Positions 28,346 to 39,153 of a DNA stretch of 64,000 nucleotides are shown here, piece after piece. The notes below the pieces were generated by a model that was not told the origin of the DNA, did not search any database, and saw only the letters and a list, made by a program, of their open reading frames with translations. Source of the DNA: Lachnospiraceae bacterium (GTDB lineage Bacteria; Bacillota; Clostridia; Lachnospirales; Lachnospiraceae); assembly GCA_024682075.1 (NCBI GenBank), contig JAIKZQ010000017.1, positions 1 through 64,000 of the forward strand, read 5' to 3'. Each line of letters opens with the position of its first letter. Position 1 is the stretch's first letter. A program made the translations under genes and the position numbers.

Positions 28346-29530
28346 ATGAGCAAAGGAAGATTTGGAGAATTCGGTGGACAATACATTTCCGAAACTCTGA
28401 TGAACGAACTCATCAGGCTTGAGGAAAGCTATAATGAAGCCAAGAATGATCCTTCTTTTACGGGAGAACTCGAATCCCTTTTGAATGAATATGCAGGTCG
28501 TCCTTCCAGACTCTATTTTGCTGAGAAGATGACCGAGGACCTCGGTGGTCCCAGGATATATCTTAAGAGAGAAGACCTCAATCATACCGGTTCACACAAA
28601 CTCAATAACTGCATTGGACAGGCTCTTCTTGCCAAAAGAATGGGCAAGACCAGACTGATTGCGGAAACAGGAGCCGGACAGCACGGAGTTGCGACAGCAA
28701 CCGTTGCGGCTCTTCTCGGCATGGAGTGTGAGATCTTCATGGGCAAAGAGGATACCATAAGGCAGGCTCTTAATGTCTACAGAATGGAACTTCTCGGCGC
28801 CAAGGTCAATGCTGTCACCACAGGAACTATGACACTTAAGGATGCCGTCAATGATGCAATGAAGGAGTGGAGCAGCAGGACGGATGATACTCATTACTGT
28901 CTCGGCTCCGTCATGGGACCTCATCCTTTTCCCACTATAGTTCGTGATTTTCAGTCAGTCATTTCCAAAGAAGCAAAAGCACAGATCCTCGAAAAGGAAG
29001 GCAAGCTTCCCGCTGCCGTGATCGCATGCGTCGGAGGCGGTTCCAATGCCATTGGTGCTTTCTATAATTTCATAGAAGATAAGGACGTCAGGCTCATTGG
29101 ATGCGAGGCTGCAGGAAAGGGCGTAGATACTTATGAGACCGCAGCAACGATAGCTACCGGAACACTCGGCATCTTCCATGGCATGAAGTCTCTTTTCTGC
29201 CAGAACGAGTACGGACAGATCGCACCTGTTTATTCGATCTCAGCAGGTCTCGATTATCCCGGAATAGGTCCCGAGCATGCTTATCTTAATTCAATAGGCA
29301 GGGCTCAGTATGTTCCTGTGACCGATGATGAAGCGGTTGAAGCTTTTGAGTATCTGTCACGCACAGAAGGCATCATTCCCGCGATCGAAAGTTCACATGC
29401 AGTTGCTTATGCGATGAAGATAGCAAAGGAATACTCAAAAGACCAGAGCATAATTATCAACATCTCGGGAAGAGGTGACAAGGATGTTGCGGCAATAGCC
29501 AGATACAGGGGGGTGGACCTTCATGACTGA
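28346..29530 (+). CDS. trpB: Tryptophan synthase beta subunit
   Basis: The product has 394 residues. It condenses indole and serine using PLP. The PLP lysine is K85 in HTGSHKLNN, and the phosphate loop is [10 protein letters not shown]. The N-terminus [11 protein letters not shown] is the standard TrpB1 form. It overlaps trpA by eight bases, fitting equal production of the two subunits. Confidence 0.98.
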   Translation: MSKGRFGEFGGQYISETLMNELIRLEESYNEAKNDPSFTGELESLLNEYAGRPSRLYFAEKMTEDLGGPRIYLKREDLNHTGSHKLNNCIGQALLAKRMGKTRLIAETGAGQHGVATATVAALLGMECEIFMGKEDTIRQALNVYRMELLGAKVNAVTTGTMTLKDAVNDAMKEWSSRTDDTHYCLGSVMGPHPFPTIVRDFQSVISKEAKAQILEKEGKLPAAVIACVGGGSNAIGAFYNFIEDKDVRLIGCEAAGKGVDTYETAATIATGTLGIFHGMKSLFCQNEYGQIAPVYSISAGLDYPGIGPEHAYLNSIGRAQYVPVTDDEAVEAFEYLSRTEGIIPAIESSHAVAYAMKIAKEYSKDQSIIINISGRGDKDVAAIARYRGVDLHD

Positions 29531-30311
29531 CAAAATAAGGAATTCATTCGACAAAAATCCGAATAATAAAGCATTTATCACTTTCATCACCGCAGGCGAT
29601 CCCGACATTGAATCGACTTATGATTTTATTCTGAAGATGGCGGATGCCGGTGCCGACATAATCGAGATCGGAATTCCTTTTTCCGATCCCGTAGCAGAGG
29701 GGCCTGTGATCCAAAATGCCAATGTCAGGGCTCTTAAAGCCGGAACCACTACCGACAAGGTTTTTGAAATGGTAGCAAGGGTCAGAAAAGAAAGCGATGT
29801 GACTCTTTGCTTCATGACTTATGCGAATCTGATCTTTCATTACGGATATGATAAGTTCTTCTCAAAATGCAGGGGACTTGGCGTAAGCGGAGTGATCGTT
29901 CCCGACATGCCTTATGAAGAAAAAGAAGAGATGGAATCCGTTTCACTGAAATATGATGTTGAATTCATCTCTATGGTTGCTCCGACGTCCGAAGACAGAG
30001 TTAAGATGATCGCTTCCGAGGCAAAAGGATTCATCTATGTAGTTAGCTCGATGGGCGTAACCGGCATGAGAAAAGACATCTCCACGGATCTTAAGCCCAT
30101 AATCGAAAACATCAGGCACGTCACTGACACCCCCTGCGCGATAGGCTTCGGAATCTCGGATCCTGAGACGGCAGAGAAGATGGCTTCGATCTCAGACGGA
30201 GCGATCGTGGGTTCTGCCATAGTCAAGTTAGTGGAACAGTATGGCAAGGCTGCCGGCCCGCTTATATATGATTATGTGAAAGCAATGAAAGAAGGCGTGC
30301 TCAGAGCCTGA
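29523..30311 (+). CDS. trpA: Tryptophan synthase alpha subunit
   Basis: The product has 262 residues forming a TIM barrel that cleaves indole-3-glycerol phosphate and channels indole to TrpB. The catalytic Glu is in [19 protein letters not shown] and the Asp in [10 protein letters not shown]. It is the last gene of the trp operon and is followed by a terminator. Confidence 0.98.
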   Translation: MTDKIRNSFDKNPNNKAFITFITAGDPDIESTYDFILKMADAGADIIEIGIPFSDPVAEGPVIQNANVRALKAGTTTDKVFEMVARVRKESDVTLCFMTYANLIFHYGYDKFFSKCRGLGVSGVIVPDMPYEEKEEMESVSLKYDVEFISMVAPTSEDRVKMIASEAKGFIYVVSSMGVTGMRKDISTDLKPIIENIRHVTDTPCAIGFGISDPETAEKMASISDGAIVGSAIVKLVEQYGKAAGPLIYDYVKAMKEGVLRA

Positions 30312-30335
30312 GCGTTTCATCGTATTTACCGATTC

Positions 30336-30372
30336 AGGGACATTCGTTTTATCAAACGTCTGTCCCTTTTTT
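30336..30372 (+). terminator. Terminator of the trp operon
   Basis: AGGGACA (30336-30342) pairs with TGTCCCT (30361-30367), and CGTTT (30345-30349) with AAACG (30354-30358). A T-run follows. Confidence 0.8.
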
Positions 30373-30401
30373 GCAGATAAAAAGTATTTAGCCTTGCTTT
30401 T

Positions 30402-30430
30402 TGTATCTATATGTTGTATACATAGATACA
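30402..30430. promoter_or_regulatory. 29-bp imperfect palindrome upstream of citrate synthase
   Basis: TGTATCTAT (30402-30410) and ATAGATACA (30422-30430) are perfect inverted arms about a centre at 30416, some 35 bases before the start codon. The size and place fit a binding site for a dimeric repressor, possibly overlapping the promoter. The regulator is unknown. Confidence 0.45.
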
Positions 30431-30463
30431 CGGGTACAAGAGAAAATACATTTGGAGGCATCA

Positions 30464-31855
30464 ATGTACGAAGATAAAGAGAAAATCGAAATGCCGGATC
30501 TGATGGAGATGGAGGAGATCAAGTCTGATGTTGATTTTCTTATTTCGGAGCTTCATCACGTTCCTAAGATAGACAATAATCTTTATGTGGAGTACGACGT
30601 AAAGCGTGGTCTTCGTGACTCTAACGGTAAAGGCGTCTTGACCGGACTTACCGAAGTTTCCGATGTCGTGGCATTTGACATCGTTGACGGTGATAAGGTT
30701 CCCTGCGACGGAAGACTTTATTATCAGGGCATCAATGTCATGGATATTGTCAATAATCTCGGTGACAGGATTCATGGATTTGAGGAGGTGTCATTCCTTC
30801 TTTTGTTCGGACACCTTCCCAACAGACAGGAGCTTGAATCCTATCTCCACGTTTCAAGTTCGCTGCAGGACCTTGGTGCGAGATTTGTTCGTGACGTTGT
30901 CATGAAAGCTTCTAACGGAAATATAATGAATGCACTCCAGAGGTGCGTCCTGACTCTTTATACATATGATCCCAAGCCTGATGACATTTCTTCCGAGAAT
31001 GTCCTCAGACAGTGCCTTGAGCTCATCAATAAGCTTCCTCTTATTGCTGTATATTCTTATCATTCATACATGCATTTCAGGAAGGATGAGGCTCTTATCA
31101 TCAGGAATCCCAAAAAGAATCTTTCTCTTTCCGAGAATATTCTTCAGATGCTCAGACCTGACGGTCATTATACCGAGCTTGAAGCAAAGGTTCTCGACAT
31201 CGCACTTATCGTGCATGCTGATCACGGCGGAGGAAACAACTCGACCTTCACGACTCATGTCGTAACTTCTTCCGGTACCGATACATATTCCTCGACCGCA
31301 GCTTCCATAGGATCTTTGAAAGGACCCAAGCACGGCGGAGCAAACCTTAAGGTTCAGGAGATGTTCAGGAATCTTAAGGAGAACATCGTAAACTTAGAGG
31401 ACGAGAAGGAGATAGAAGTTTACCTTAAGAAGATCCTCGATAAGCAGGCATTTGACCGCGCGGGACTTATCTACGGAATCGGTCATGCGGTTTATACTCT
31501 TTCCGATCCCAGAGAGGTTCTTCTCAAGGAATACGCAAGAACCCTTGCTGTAGAGAAAGGACTTGTTTCCGAATTCGAGTTCTATGACAGGGTCGAAAGG
31601 ATCGCCAAGAAGCTCATTACCGAGAACAAGGGTATCCTGAAGCCTGTATGTGCAAATGTCGACTTCTATAGCGGACTCGTCTACAGTATGCTCGGCATTC
31701 CCGAGGAACTGTTCACTCCACTGTTCGCAATAGCAAGAATGTCCGGCTGGAGTGCACACAGACTCGAAGAGCTCATCAATGGCGGCAAGATCGTAAGACC
31801 TGCTTTCAAGTATGTAGGTGAGCATGTCGCATACAAGCCCATAGAAGAGAGATGA
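30464..31855 (+). CDS. gltA: Citrate synthase
   Basis: The product has 463 residues from ATG 30464, chosen because GGAGG lies directly upstream; the frame opens earlier at 30401. It condenses acetyl-CoA and oxaloacetate. Active-site segments are HADHGGGNNSTF, KGPKHGGAN and YGIGHAVYT, and an Asp lies in NVDFYSGLVY. A roughly 60-residue acidic N-terminal part precedes the core. No aconitase or isocitrate dehydrogenase is adjacent, so it probably serves glutamate synthesis. It is monocistronic, between two terminators. Confidence 0.93.
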   Translation: MYEDKEKIEMPDLMEMEEIKSDVDFLISELHHVPKIDNNLYVEYDVKRGLRDSNGKGVLTGLTEVSDVVAFDIVDGDKVPCDGRLYYQGINVMDIVNNLGDRIHGFEEVSFLLLFGHLPNRQELESYLHVSSSLQDLGARFVRDVVMKASNGNIMNALQRCVLTLYTYDPKPDDISSENVLRQCLELINKLPLIAVYSYHSYMHFRKDEALIIRNPKKNLSLSENILQMLRPDGHYTELEAKVLDIALIVHADHGGGNNSTFTTHVVTSSGTDTYSSTAASIGSLKGPKHGGANLKVQEMFRNLKENIVNLEDEKEIEVYLKKILDKQAFDRAGLIYGIGHAVYTLSDPREVLLKEYARTLAVEKGLVSEFEFYDRVERIAKKLITENKGILKPVCANVDFYSGLVYSMLGIPEELFTPLFAIARMSGWSAHRLEELINGGKIVRPAFKYVGEHVAYKPIEER

Positions 31856-31865
31856 TACAACTAAG

Positions 31866-31894
31866 GCGGCAGAGTAACATCTGCCGCTTTTTTT
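31866..31894 (+). terminator. Terminator after citrate synthase
   Basis: GCGGCAGA (31866-31873) pairs with TCTGCCGC (31880-31887), followed by seven T. Confidence 0.9.
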
Positions 31895-31928
31895 GTATAT
31901 ATCTTTGCCCTATTTTTATATTATCTGA

Positions 31929-32121
31929 TGATGAGCATATTGCGTCGCGCACACGCCTTTCGGCTTCTGCTACAGGATGTAGCAAGGCCTGATTGCAAGT
32001 GCAAGGATGCACTTGCAGGCCCTTGTCGTGCTCGTAGCGGTACTAAACTCATGCTTCACTTTGTTCGCATTCGTTAAGTACCGACGGCACTCAAGAGTGC
32101 GCTTACGTAATATGCTCATCA
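31929..32121. repeat. Structured intergenic repeat, copy A
   Basis: A 193-bp element is closed by outer arms 31929-31945 and 32105-32121, complementary at 16 of 17 positions plus one G-T. Inside are several hairpins: GCC-TTTC-GGC, GCTACA/TGTAGC, a longer GCAAGTGC/GCACTTGC stem flanked by GGCCT/AGGCC, and GCACTC/GAGTGC. The core is closely related to 38771-38977. No gene is credible in 31895-32244. It lies downstream of a complete terminator, between the citrate synthase and metH units. Confidence 0.9.
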
Positions 32122-32244
32122 ACAGATGTAACAAATATGACAGTACTGATAGATAAATATCCTATTCAAAAATGTCTGCAAATGTAATAAAATAAGGCAT
32201 ATGTTGTATTTGGAAAGCATTTTGACAGCACATACTGATGAATC

Positions 32245-34749
32245 ATGACTAAACAGGAATTCAGAGAATTTGTAAAAGACAGGATCGTATATCTTGACGG
32301 TGCTAGCGGAACTAATCTTAACAAAGCCGGAATGCCCGGAGGTGTATGCACGGAAAAATGGGTATCGGAACATCCGGATGCCATGTTAGACATTCAGAGA
32401 AGGTTCATTGCAGCCGGCTCTGATATTCTCTATGCGCCTACTTTCACAGCCAATTCTCTTAAACTTGAAGAATACGGTCTTCAGAATGAACAGGAAGAAC
32501 TCATAAAGACTCTTGTTGGAATTTCGAAAAAAGCTGCTGATGAGTGTAAGGACAGAAAGGTTCTTGTTGCGGGTGACATCACGATGACCGGCAAGCAGCT
32601 TAAGCCCATCGGTCCTCTTGAACTCGAAGATCTGATAGATATCTATAAAGAACAGATAAAGCTTCTTGAAAAGTACGGTTGCGACCTTCTTGTCGTTGAG
32701 ACAATGATCAGCCTTGCCGAAACAAGAGCTGCACTCATAGCTGCTATGGAGACCACCGATCTTCCGGTGATGGTCACTCTTTCTTTTGAATCTAACAGCA
32801 GAACACTTTTCGGAAGTGATGCAACAACTGTAGCTGTTGTATGCGAAAGCCTGGGAGCGGATGCCATCGGCGTGAACTGTTCGACCGGTCCTGCCGCAAT
32901 GGCTTCAATAGTCTCGGACATGGCAAAAGCTACAAGGATCCCGATAATTGCCAAGCCTAATGCCGGACTTCCGGAACTGGATGAAAACCATAAGACGGTT
33001 TACGGTATGGATGCTGATACCTTTGCCGAAGAGATGACCGTTCTTATCGAATCGGGAGCCCAGATAATCGGAGGGTGCTGCGGAACCGAACCTTCTTACA
33101 TTGAGGCAATCAATAAGAAATTCGGACGCGGTCCCGTTCTCAGAAAAGAATACAGAAAAGACGGCATCAGATATCTTTCCAGTGAAAGACAGACCCTTTC
33201 TTTCGGCCTTGACGGAAGATTCATTATCGTAGGCGAAAGGATCAACCCCACCGGCAAAAAGGCCTTACAGGCTGAACTGCGTGAAGGCAATACCGACAGG
33301 GTTCTTCAGTTTGCAAGAGAGCAGGAAGAAAACGGAGCCGGAGTTCTCGACATAAATGTCGGAATGAGCGGCATCGATGAGATGGAGATGATGCTCAGAG
33401 TTATCGACGAAGTAACTCAGGCCACATCGCTCCCTCTTTGCCTTGATTCGAGTTCTCCCGAGATACTGGAAAAATCTCTCAGACATTACCCCGGAAGAGC
33501 ACTCATCAATTCGGTTTCTCTGGAGCCTGCCAAGTTTGAAAAACTCCTTCCTCAGGTTGCAAAATACGGTGCTGTTTTCATTCTTTTGCCTCTTTCCGAA
33601 AAAGGTCTTCCCAAGGATCTTGATGAGAAAAAGGAAATAATAGACATCATATATAAAAGAGCCATCGAGCTCGGCCTTACTAAGGATAACATCGTTGTTG
33701 ACGGACTTGTGCAGACTGTCGGTGCCGATCAGAGTCAGGGCGTAAAGACTCTTGAAACCATTAAGTATGCTCATGATAACGGATTTGCCACTATTACCGG
33801 CCTTTCCAACATCTCTTTCGGACTGCCGGAAAGAAGCTATGTCAATTCGGCGTTCCTTACTCTTGCCATAGCTAACGGTCTTACAATGGCAATTTCCAAT
33901 CCTGCTCAGGAACTCCTTGTTGCTGCGGCAAGAGCCACCGACCTTCTTTTGAACAAGGAAGAAAGCGACATTGCCTATATCGAAACTGCGGCAAGACTTA
34001 AAGAGGCAAGGGAAACCAAAGAAGAACTTCTCAGGAGTGCGGAAAGCACTGGCAAGGGAACGGCTGCTGCGTCTGCCAAACCTTCGGTTTCTGATGATGA
34101 AGCCGGAATCCCCGAAGATCTTTTTCCGCTTTATAAAGCTATCGTTAGCGGTAATAAATCAGCAGCACCTTCTCTTACCGAAAATGCATTAAAAGAAGGA
34201 AAGAGCGCTTCCGACATTTTAAATGATGCTCTTATACCTGCGATCAATAAGGTTGGTGTCTTTTTCGACAAAGGTAAATATTTCCTTCCCCAGCTGATAT
34301 CATCGGCAGAAAGCATGAAGAGTGCGATCGCCGTGATAGAACCTGTTCTTAAGGAAATGAATTCGGCTAATGATGCTCCCAGTGTTGTGATAGCAACCGT
34401 TGAAGGAGACATTCACGACATCGGAAAGAACCTTGTTGCAATGATGCTTGGAAACTACGGTTTCGATGTTCATGATCTCGGCAAGGACATAAAAGCGGAA
34501 GACATCGTGGAAGCAGCGGTGAAGACCGGATCGAAGATCATCTGTCTCTCGGCCCTTATGACAACGACAATGATCCACATGAAGGAAACCGTCGACCTGG
34601 TCAGGAAAAAGGGACTCGATATAAAAGTAATGATCGGAGGAGCCTGTGTTACCGAAGATTATGCTAAAGAGATCGGTGCTGACGGATATTCCGAAGACGC
34701 TGCCGAGGCCGTTAAGGTAGCTAAAAGGCTTTTGGAAATGCCCGAATGA
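32245..34749 (+). CDS. metH: Cobalamin-dependent methionine synthase, without reactivation domain
   Basis: The product has 834 residues, against about 1200 for full MetH. Residues 1 to about 290 form the homocysteine methyltransferase domain with zinc ligands C212 (GVNCSTGP), C278 and C279 (GGCCGTEP). Residues about 320-590 form the methyltetrahydrofolate-binding barrel (VGERINPTGKK). Residues about 620-834 are the cobalamin cap and binding domains with EGDIHDIGKN, where H724 would ligate cobalt. The AdoMet-binding reactivation domain is missing and the gene ends cleanly, so a separate reactivase is needed. The ATG lacks a strong ribosome site. No B12 riboswitch was recognised upstream. Confidence 0.93.
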   Translation: MTKQEFREFVKDRIVYLDGASGTNLNKAGMPGGVCTEKWVSEHPDAMLDIQRRFIAAGSDILYAPTFTANSLKLEEYGLQNEQEELIKTLVGISKKAADECKDRKVLVAGDITMTGKQLKPIGPLELEDLIDIYKEQIKLLEKYGCDLLVVETMISLAETRAALIAAMETTDLPVMVTLSFESNSRTLFGSDATTVAVVCESLGADAIGVNCSTGPAAMASIVSDMAKATRIPIIAKPNAGLPELDENHKTVYGMDADTFAEEMTVLIESGAQIIGGCCGTEPSYIEAINKKFGRGPVLRKEYRKDGIRYLSSERQTLSFGLDGRFIIVGERINPTGKKALQAELREGNTDRVLQFAREQEENGAGVLDINVGMSGIDEMEMMLRVIDEVTQATSLPLCLDSSSPEILEKSLRHYPGRALINSVSLEPAKFEKLLPQVAKYGAVFILLPLSEKGLPKDLDEKKEIIDIIYKRAIELGLTKDNIVVDGLVQTVGADQSQGVKTLETIKYAHDNGFATITGLSNISFGLPERSYVNSAFLTLAIANGLTMAISNPAQELLVAAARATDLLLNKEESDIAYIETAARLKEARETKEELLRSAESTGKGTAAASAKPSVSDDEAGIPEDLFPLYKAIVSGNKSAAPSLTENALKEGKSASDILNDALIPAINKVGVFFDKGKYFLPQLISSAESMKSAIAVIEPVLKEMNSANDAPSVVIATVEGDIHDIGKNLVAMMLGNYGFDVHDLGKDIKAEDIVEAAVKTGSKIICLSALMTTTMIHMKETVDLVRKKGLDIKVMIGGACVTEDYAKEIGADGYSEDAAEAVKVAKRLLEMPE

Positions 34750-34794
34750 TGCTTATGAAGATAAGCTAATCTGAAATAAATGGAGGATCTAACA

Positions 34795-36420
34795 GTGATT
34801 GGTGCAGACGCGATAGTTAAATGCCTTGAGATCGAGGGCGTCAAGAATGTATATGGATATCCCGGAGTGGCGATATGCCCTTTCTATAACAGCATTCTTC
34901 AGTCCGATATCAGGACCATTCTCGTAAGAACAGAGCAGAATGCAGCTCATATGGCAAGCGGAGAAGCAAGAATATCCGGAAAGCCCGGAGTTTGTGCCGT
35001 CACAAGCGGTCCGGGGGCTACAAATGTCATCACCGGCATTGCCACTGCATTTGCCGATTCCATACCCATGATCATAATTACCGGACAGGTCAATTCCGAA
35101 CTCCTCGGATCAGATGTCTTCCAGGAAGCTGACATAACCGGAGCTGTTGAATCTTTTGTCAAATATTCTTATCTGGTAAAGGATGCTCAGGATCTTCCCC
35201 GTATCATGAAGGAAGCTTTTTACATTGCATCTACCGGAAGAAAAGGGCCCGTTCTTATCGATGTGCCCATAGATATTCAGAATCAGCCTCTTAAGAACTT
35301 CCATTATCCCGAGGAAGTCAATCTCAGAACATATAAGCCTACCGTAAAAGGTAATACCGCACAGATAAAGAAAGTTATCAAAGAACTCAATAATGCAAAG
35401 AAACCTCTTATCTGCGCAGGCGGCGGTGTATTCCTTGCTGACGCTGATGACGAACTGCAGAAATTTGCGGAGGAGAAGAATATCCCTGTCGTTTCTACAA
35501 TGATGGGTATCGGAGTTCTTCCGACAGCGCATCCTCTTTATTTCGGAATGGTAGGAAATAACGGAAAGCCTTATGCCAACAAGGCTATGAATGACGCGGA
35601 TGTCATTATCATGATCGGTGCAAGGGTTGCAGACCGTGCAGTTAACAGACCCGAACTTATCAGTAACGGAAGCAAGACTCTCATTCATATGGATGTCGAT
35701 CCCGCCGAGATAGGCAAGAACGCATTATCAACCATTCCTCTTGTCGGAGATGCCGAGAGCATTCTTGAAGAACTGACCTCTTCGGAGATCGACGGAGATT
35801 ATTCTGCATGGATCAAAGAGCTTACCGCTGCAAGGAAAGCCTTCAAGCCTTCCAGAAAACCCAATGCGAAATTTGTCGATCCCGCGGAATTCGTCAGAAA
35901 GCTTACGACCGATATGATCGATGGCAGCATTTATGTCGCGGATGTCGGACAGAATCAGATATGGTCATGTGCAAACATAGTCATCGGAAAAGGCAGGATG
36001 CTCACCAGCGGCGGAATGGGAACCATGGGATATGCCATCCCCGCTGCGCTTGGCGCAAAAATCGCCGCACCGAAGAGACAGACCGTTGCGGTATGCGGTG
36101 ACGGCGGATTCCAGATGTCCATGTGTGAACTCGCTACATATGCTCAGCATAATGTTCAGGCTAAGATAGTCGTACTTCGTAACGGTTATCTCGGAATGGT
36201 AAGAGAGTATCAGCATTATACATATGACGATGCATATTCAATGGTCAAGCTTGACGGTGATCCGGATCTTTCCCACATTGCCGCAGCTTACGGTTTTGAT
36301 TATCTGCTTCTTAAGAACATGAAGGATTCCGATGATGTCATAAAGAAGTTCCTTAATGACAAAAAATCCGTACTGCTCGAAGTCATCGTTGATCCCAACG
36401 ATGTGGTCAAGCCCGAATAA
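34795..36420 (+). CDS. ilvB: Acetolactate synthase, large subunit
   Basis: The product has 541 residues when read from GTG 34795, eight bases after GGAGG; ATG 34780 lies upstream of that site. This ThDP enzyme condenses two pyruvates, or pyruvate and 2-oxobutyrate, for valine, leucine and isoleucine synthesis. The catalytic Glu region is LVRTEQNAAHMA, the FAD/central domain carries MMGIGVLPTAHP, and the ThDP motif starts at GDGGFQMSMCELAT. The ilvN gene begins 13 bases after its stop. Confidence 0.93.
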   Translation: MIGADAIVKCLEIEGVKNVYGYPGVAICPFYNSILQSDIRTILVRTEQNAAHMASGEARISGKPGVCAVTSGPGATNVITGIATAFADSIPMIIITGQVNSELLGSDVFQEADITGAVESFVKYSYLVKDAQDLPRIMKEAFYIASTGRKGPVLIDVPIDIQNQPLKNFHYPEEVNLRTYKPTVKGNTAQIKKVIKELNNAKKPLICAGGGVFLADADDELQKFAEEKNIPVVSTMMGIGVLPTAHPLYFGMVGNNGKPYANKAMNDADVIIMIGARVADRAVNRPELISNGSKTLIHMDVDPAEIGKNALSTIPLVGDAESILEELTSSEIDGDYSAWIKELTAARKAFKPSRKPNAKFVDPAEFVRKLTTDMIDGSIYVADVGQNQIWSCANIVIGKGRMLTSGGMGTMGYAIPAALGAKIAAPKRQTVAVCGDGGFQMSMCELATYAQHNVQAKIVVLRNGYLGMVREYQHYTYDDAYSMVKLDGDPDLSHIAAAYGFDYLLLKNMKDSDDVIKKFLNDKKSVLLEVIVDPNDVVKPE

Positions 36421-36433
36421 GAGGTATTTTCGA

Positions 36434-36931
36434 ATGAAAGATAAGAGAATTTATTCAGTTATAGTAGAAAACAGAGCCGGTGTCCTCAGCAAGGTCAGCG
36501 GACTCTTTTCCAGAAGAAATTTCAATATCGATTCACTTGCCGTCGGTGAAACCGATGATCATACCGTCTCAAACATGACCATTGTTTCATCCGGGGATGA
36601 AAGAACTCTTGAGCAGATAGAAAAACAGCTCAACAAAAAGCTCGATGTCATCAAGGTCAAGACATATTCGGAATCCCAGTGCGTATGCAGGGAACTGATG
36701 CTGATGAAGATCAAGTACAATAAGAACAATCGTCAGGAGATCATGGAGATCTGTGAAGTCATGAAAGCTGAGATTGTAGACATGAGCCTTCATTTCATGA
36801 TGATCCAGATCTGTGACACCCCTGAGAAGATCAAGCTGCTTCTTGACATGTTCAGATCCGTCTCGGTTGTTGAAGTAGCAAGAACCGGAACCCTTGCTCT
36901 GTCCAAGTGCTCGGAGAATGAACAGAACTGA
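36434..36931 (+). CDS. ilvN: Acetolactate synthase, small regulatory subunit (first copy)
   Basis: The product has 165 residues when read from ATG 36434, with GAGG about nine bases upstream; the frame opens further upstream inside ilvB without support. The N-terminal ACT domain starts YSVIVENRAGVLSKVSGLFSRR (in parts: ENRAGVLSKVSGLFSRR), and the C-terminal half is the IlvN/IlvH-type domain. It binds valine and controls the large subunit. A second small-subunit gene follows at 37066. Confidence 0.93.
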   Translation: MKDKRIYSVIVENRAGVLSKVSGLFSRRNFNIDSLAVGETDDHTVSNMTIVSSGDERTLEQIEKQLNKKLDVIKVKTYSESQCVCRELMLMKIKYNKNNRQEIMEICEVMKAEIVDMSLHFMMIQICDTPEKIKLLLDMFRSVSVVEVARTGTLALSKCSENEQN

Positions 36932-36992
36932 TATTTAGTTTTTGGCACGGATCGTGTTGCGTGAACGAGAAAATATTAATTACAGGTAGTCG

Positions 36993-37021
36993 TTGACATT
37001 CACATAGTAAAGCGGTAAAGT
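36993..37021 (+). promoter_or_regulatory. Internal promoter before the second small-subunit gene
   Basis: A perfect TTGACA (36993-36998) and TAAAGT (37016-37021) are 17 bases apart, the same boxes as at the trp leader. They lie about 45 bases before ATG 37066 and could drive the second ilvN and ilvC separately from ilvB. Confidence 0.65.
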
Positions 37022-37065
37022 ATTAAAAGTTACGGTTTTACTCTATATTTTTTGAAGGTACCTAT

Positions 37066-38686
<1,621 letters not shown>

Positions 38687-38711
38687 TTGCATCAGCTATT
38701 ATGCATTTATC

Positions 38712-38745
38712 AAAGGGAAGTCTCATGCAGACTTCCCTTTTTCGT
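38712..38745 (+). terminator. Terminator after ilvC
   Basis: AAAGGGAAGTCT (38712-38723) pairs with AGACTTCCCTTT (38729-38740) around a 5-base loop, followed by T residues. Confidence 0.9.
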
Positions 38746-38770
38746 ACTATTAATTTCATTTTTTTCTGAT

Positions 38771-38977
38771 GCCTGCCGTTCAGCATATTATAACGCGAAC
38801 GCGCCTTTCGGCTCCGGCTACAGGATGTAGCATAGGCCTGTATGCAAGTGCATGGATGCACTTGCAGGCCCAGACTCGGGCCGTAGCGGTACTAAGCTCG
38901 AACTTCGCAGAGCTCGTTCTCACTAAGTACCGACGGTCCTCACAGGGTTCGCTTTTATAACATGCTGAATGGCAGGC
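38771..38977. repeat. Structured intergenic repeat, copy B
   Basis: A 207-bp element is closed by outer arms 38771-38793 and 38955-38977, complementary at 21 of 23 positions. The interior matches copy A (31929-32121) in long identical blocks, such as CGCCTTTCGGCT, GCTACAGGATGTAGCA, GGATGCACTTGCAGGCCC, GTAGCGGTACTAA and TAAGTACCGACGG. The outer arm sequences differ from copy A but still pair within this copy. It lies just after the ilvC terminator. No gene is credible in 38746-39153. Confidence 0.9.
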
Positions 38978-39062
38978 GAGATAGAATAATTCAATGTAAT
39001 TGTCTTAAAAAATTATAGATAGAAAATATGCCCAAAATCATAGATTCAGATATGTTCTGTGC

Positions 39063-39091
39063 TGGATATTCACAGGCGGATTTGCTATAAT
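39063..39091 (+). promoter_or_regulatory. Extended -10 promoter for leuCD
   Basis: TATAAT (39086-39091) is preceded by TGC, an extended -10, and TGGATA (39063-39068) lies 17 bases upstream. It starts transcription about 55 bases before leuC. Confidence 0.7.
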
Positions 39092-39153
39092 ACTAATGTT
39101 TTGGCATTAAGCAAAAATATTGATTTATCAACGAAGAAATGAGGATTTTACCT

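Noticed and set aside
31806..32012. Minus-strand small frame starting MHPCTC, with a similar one at 38676-38861
   Set aside because: The shared start comes from the structured repeat. Sequence outside the repeat is not conserved and there is no ribosome site.
32140..32244. Possible cobalamin riboswitch before metH
   Set aside because: I looked for the B12-box and paired leader and saw neither; the gap is mostly AT-rich after the repeat element.
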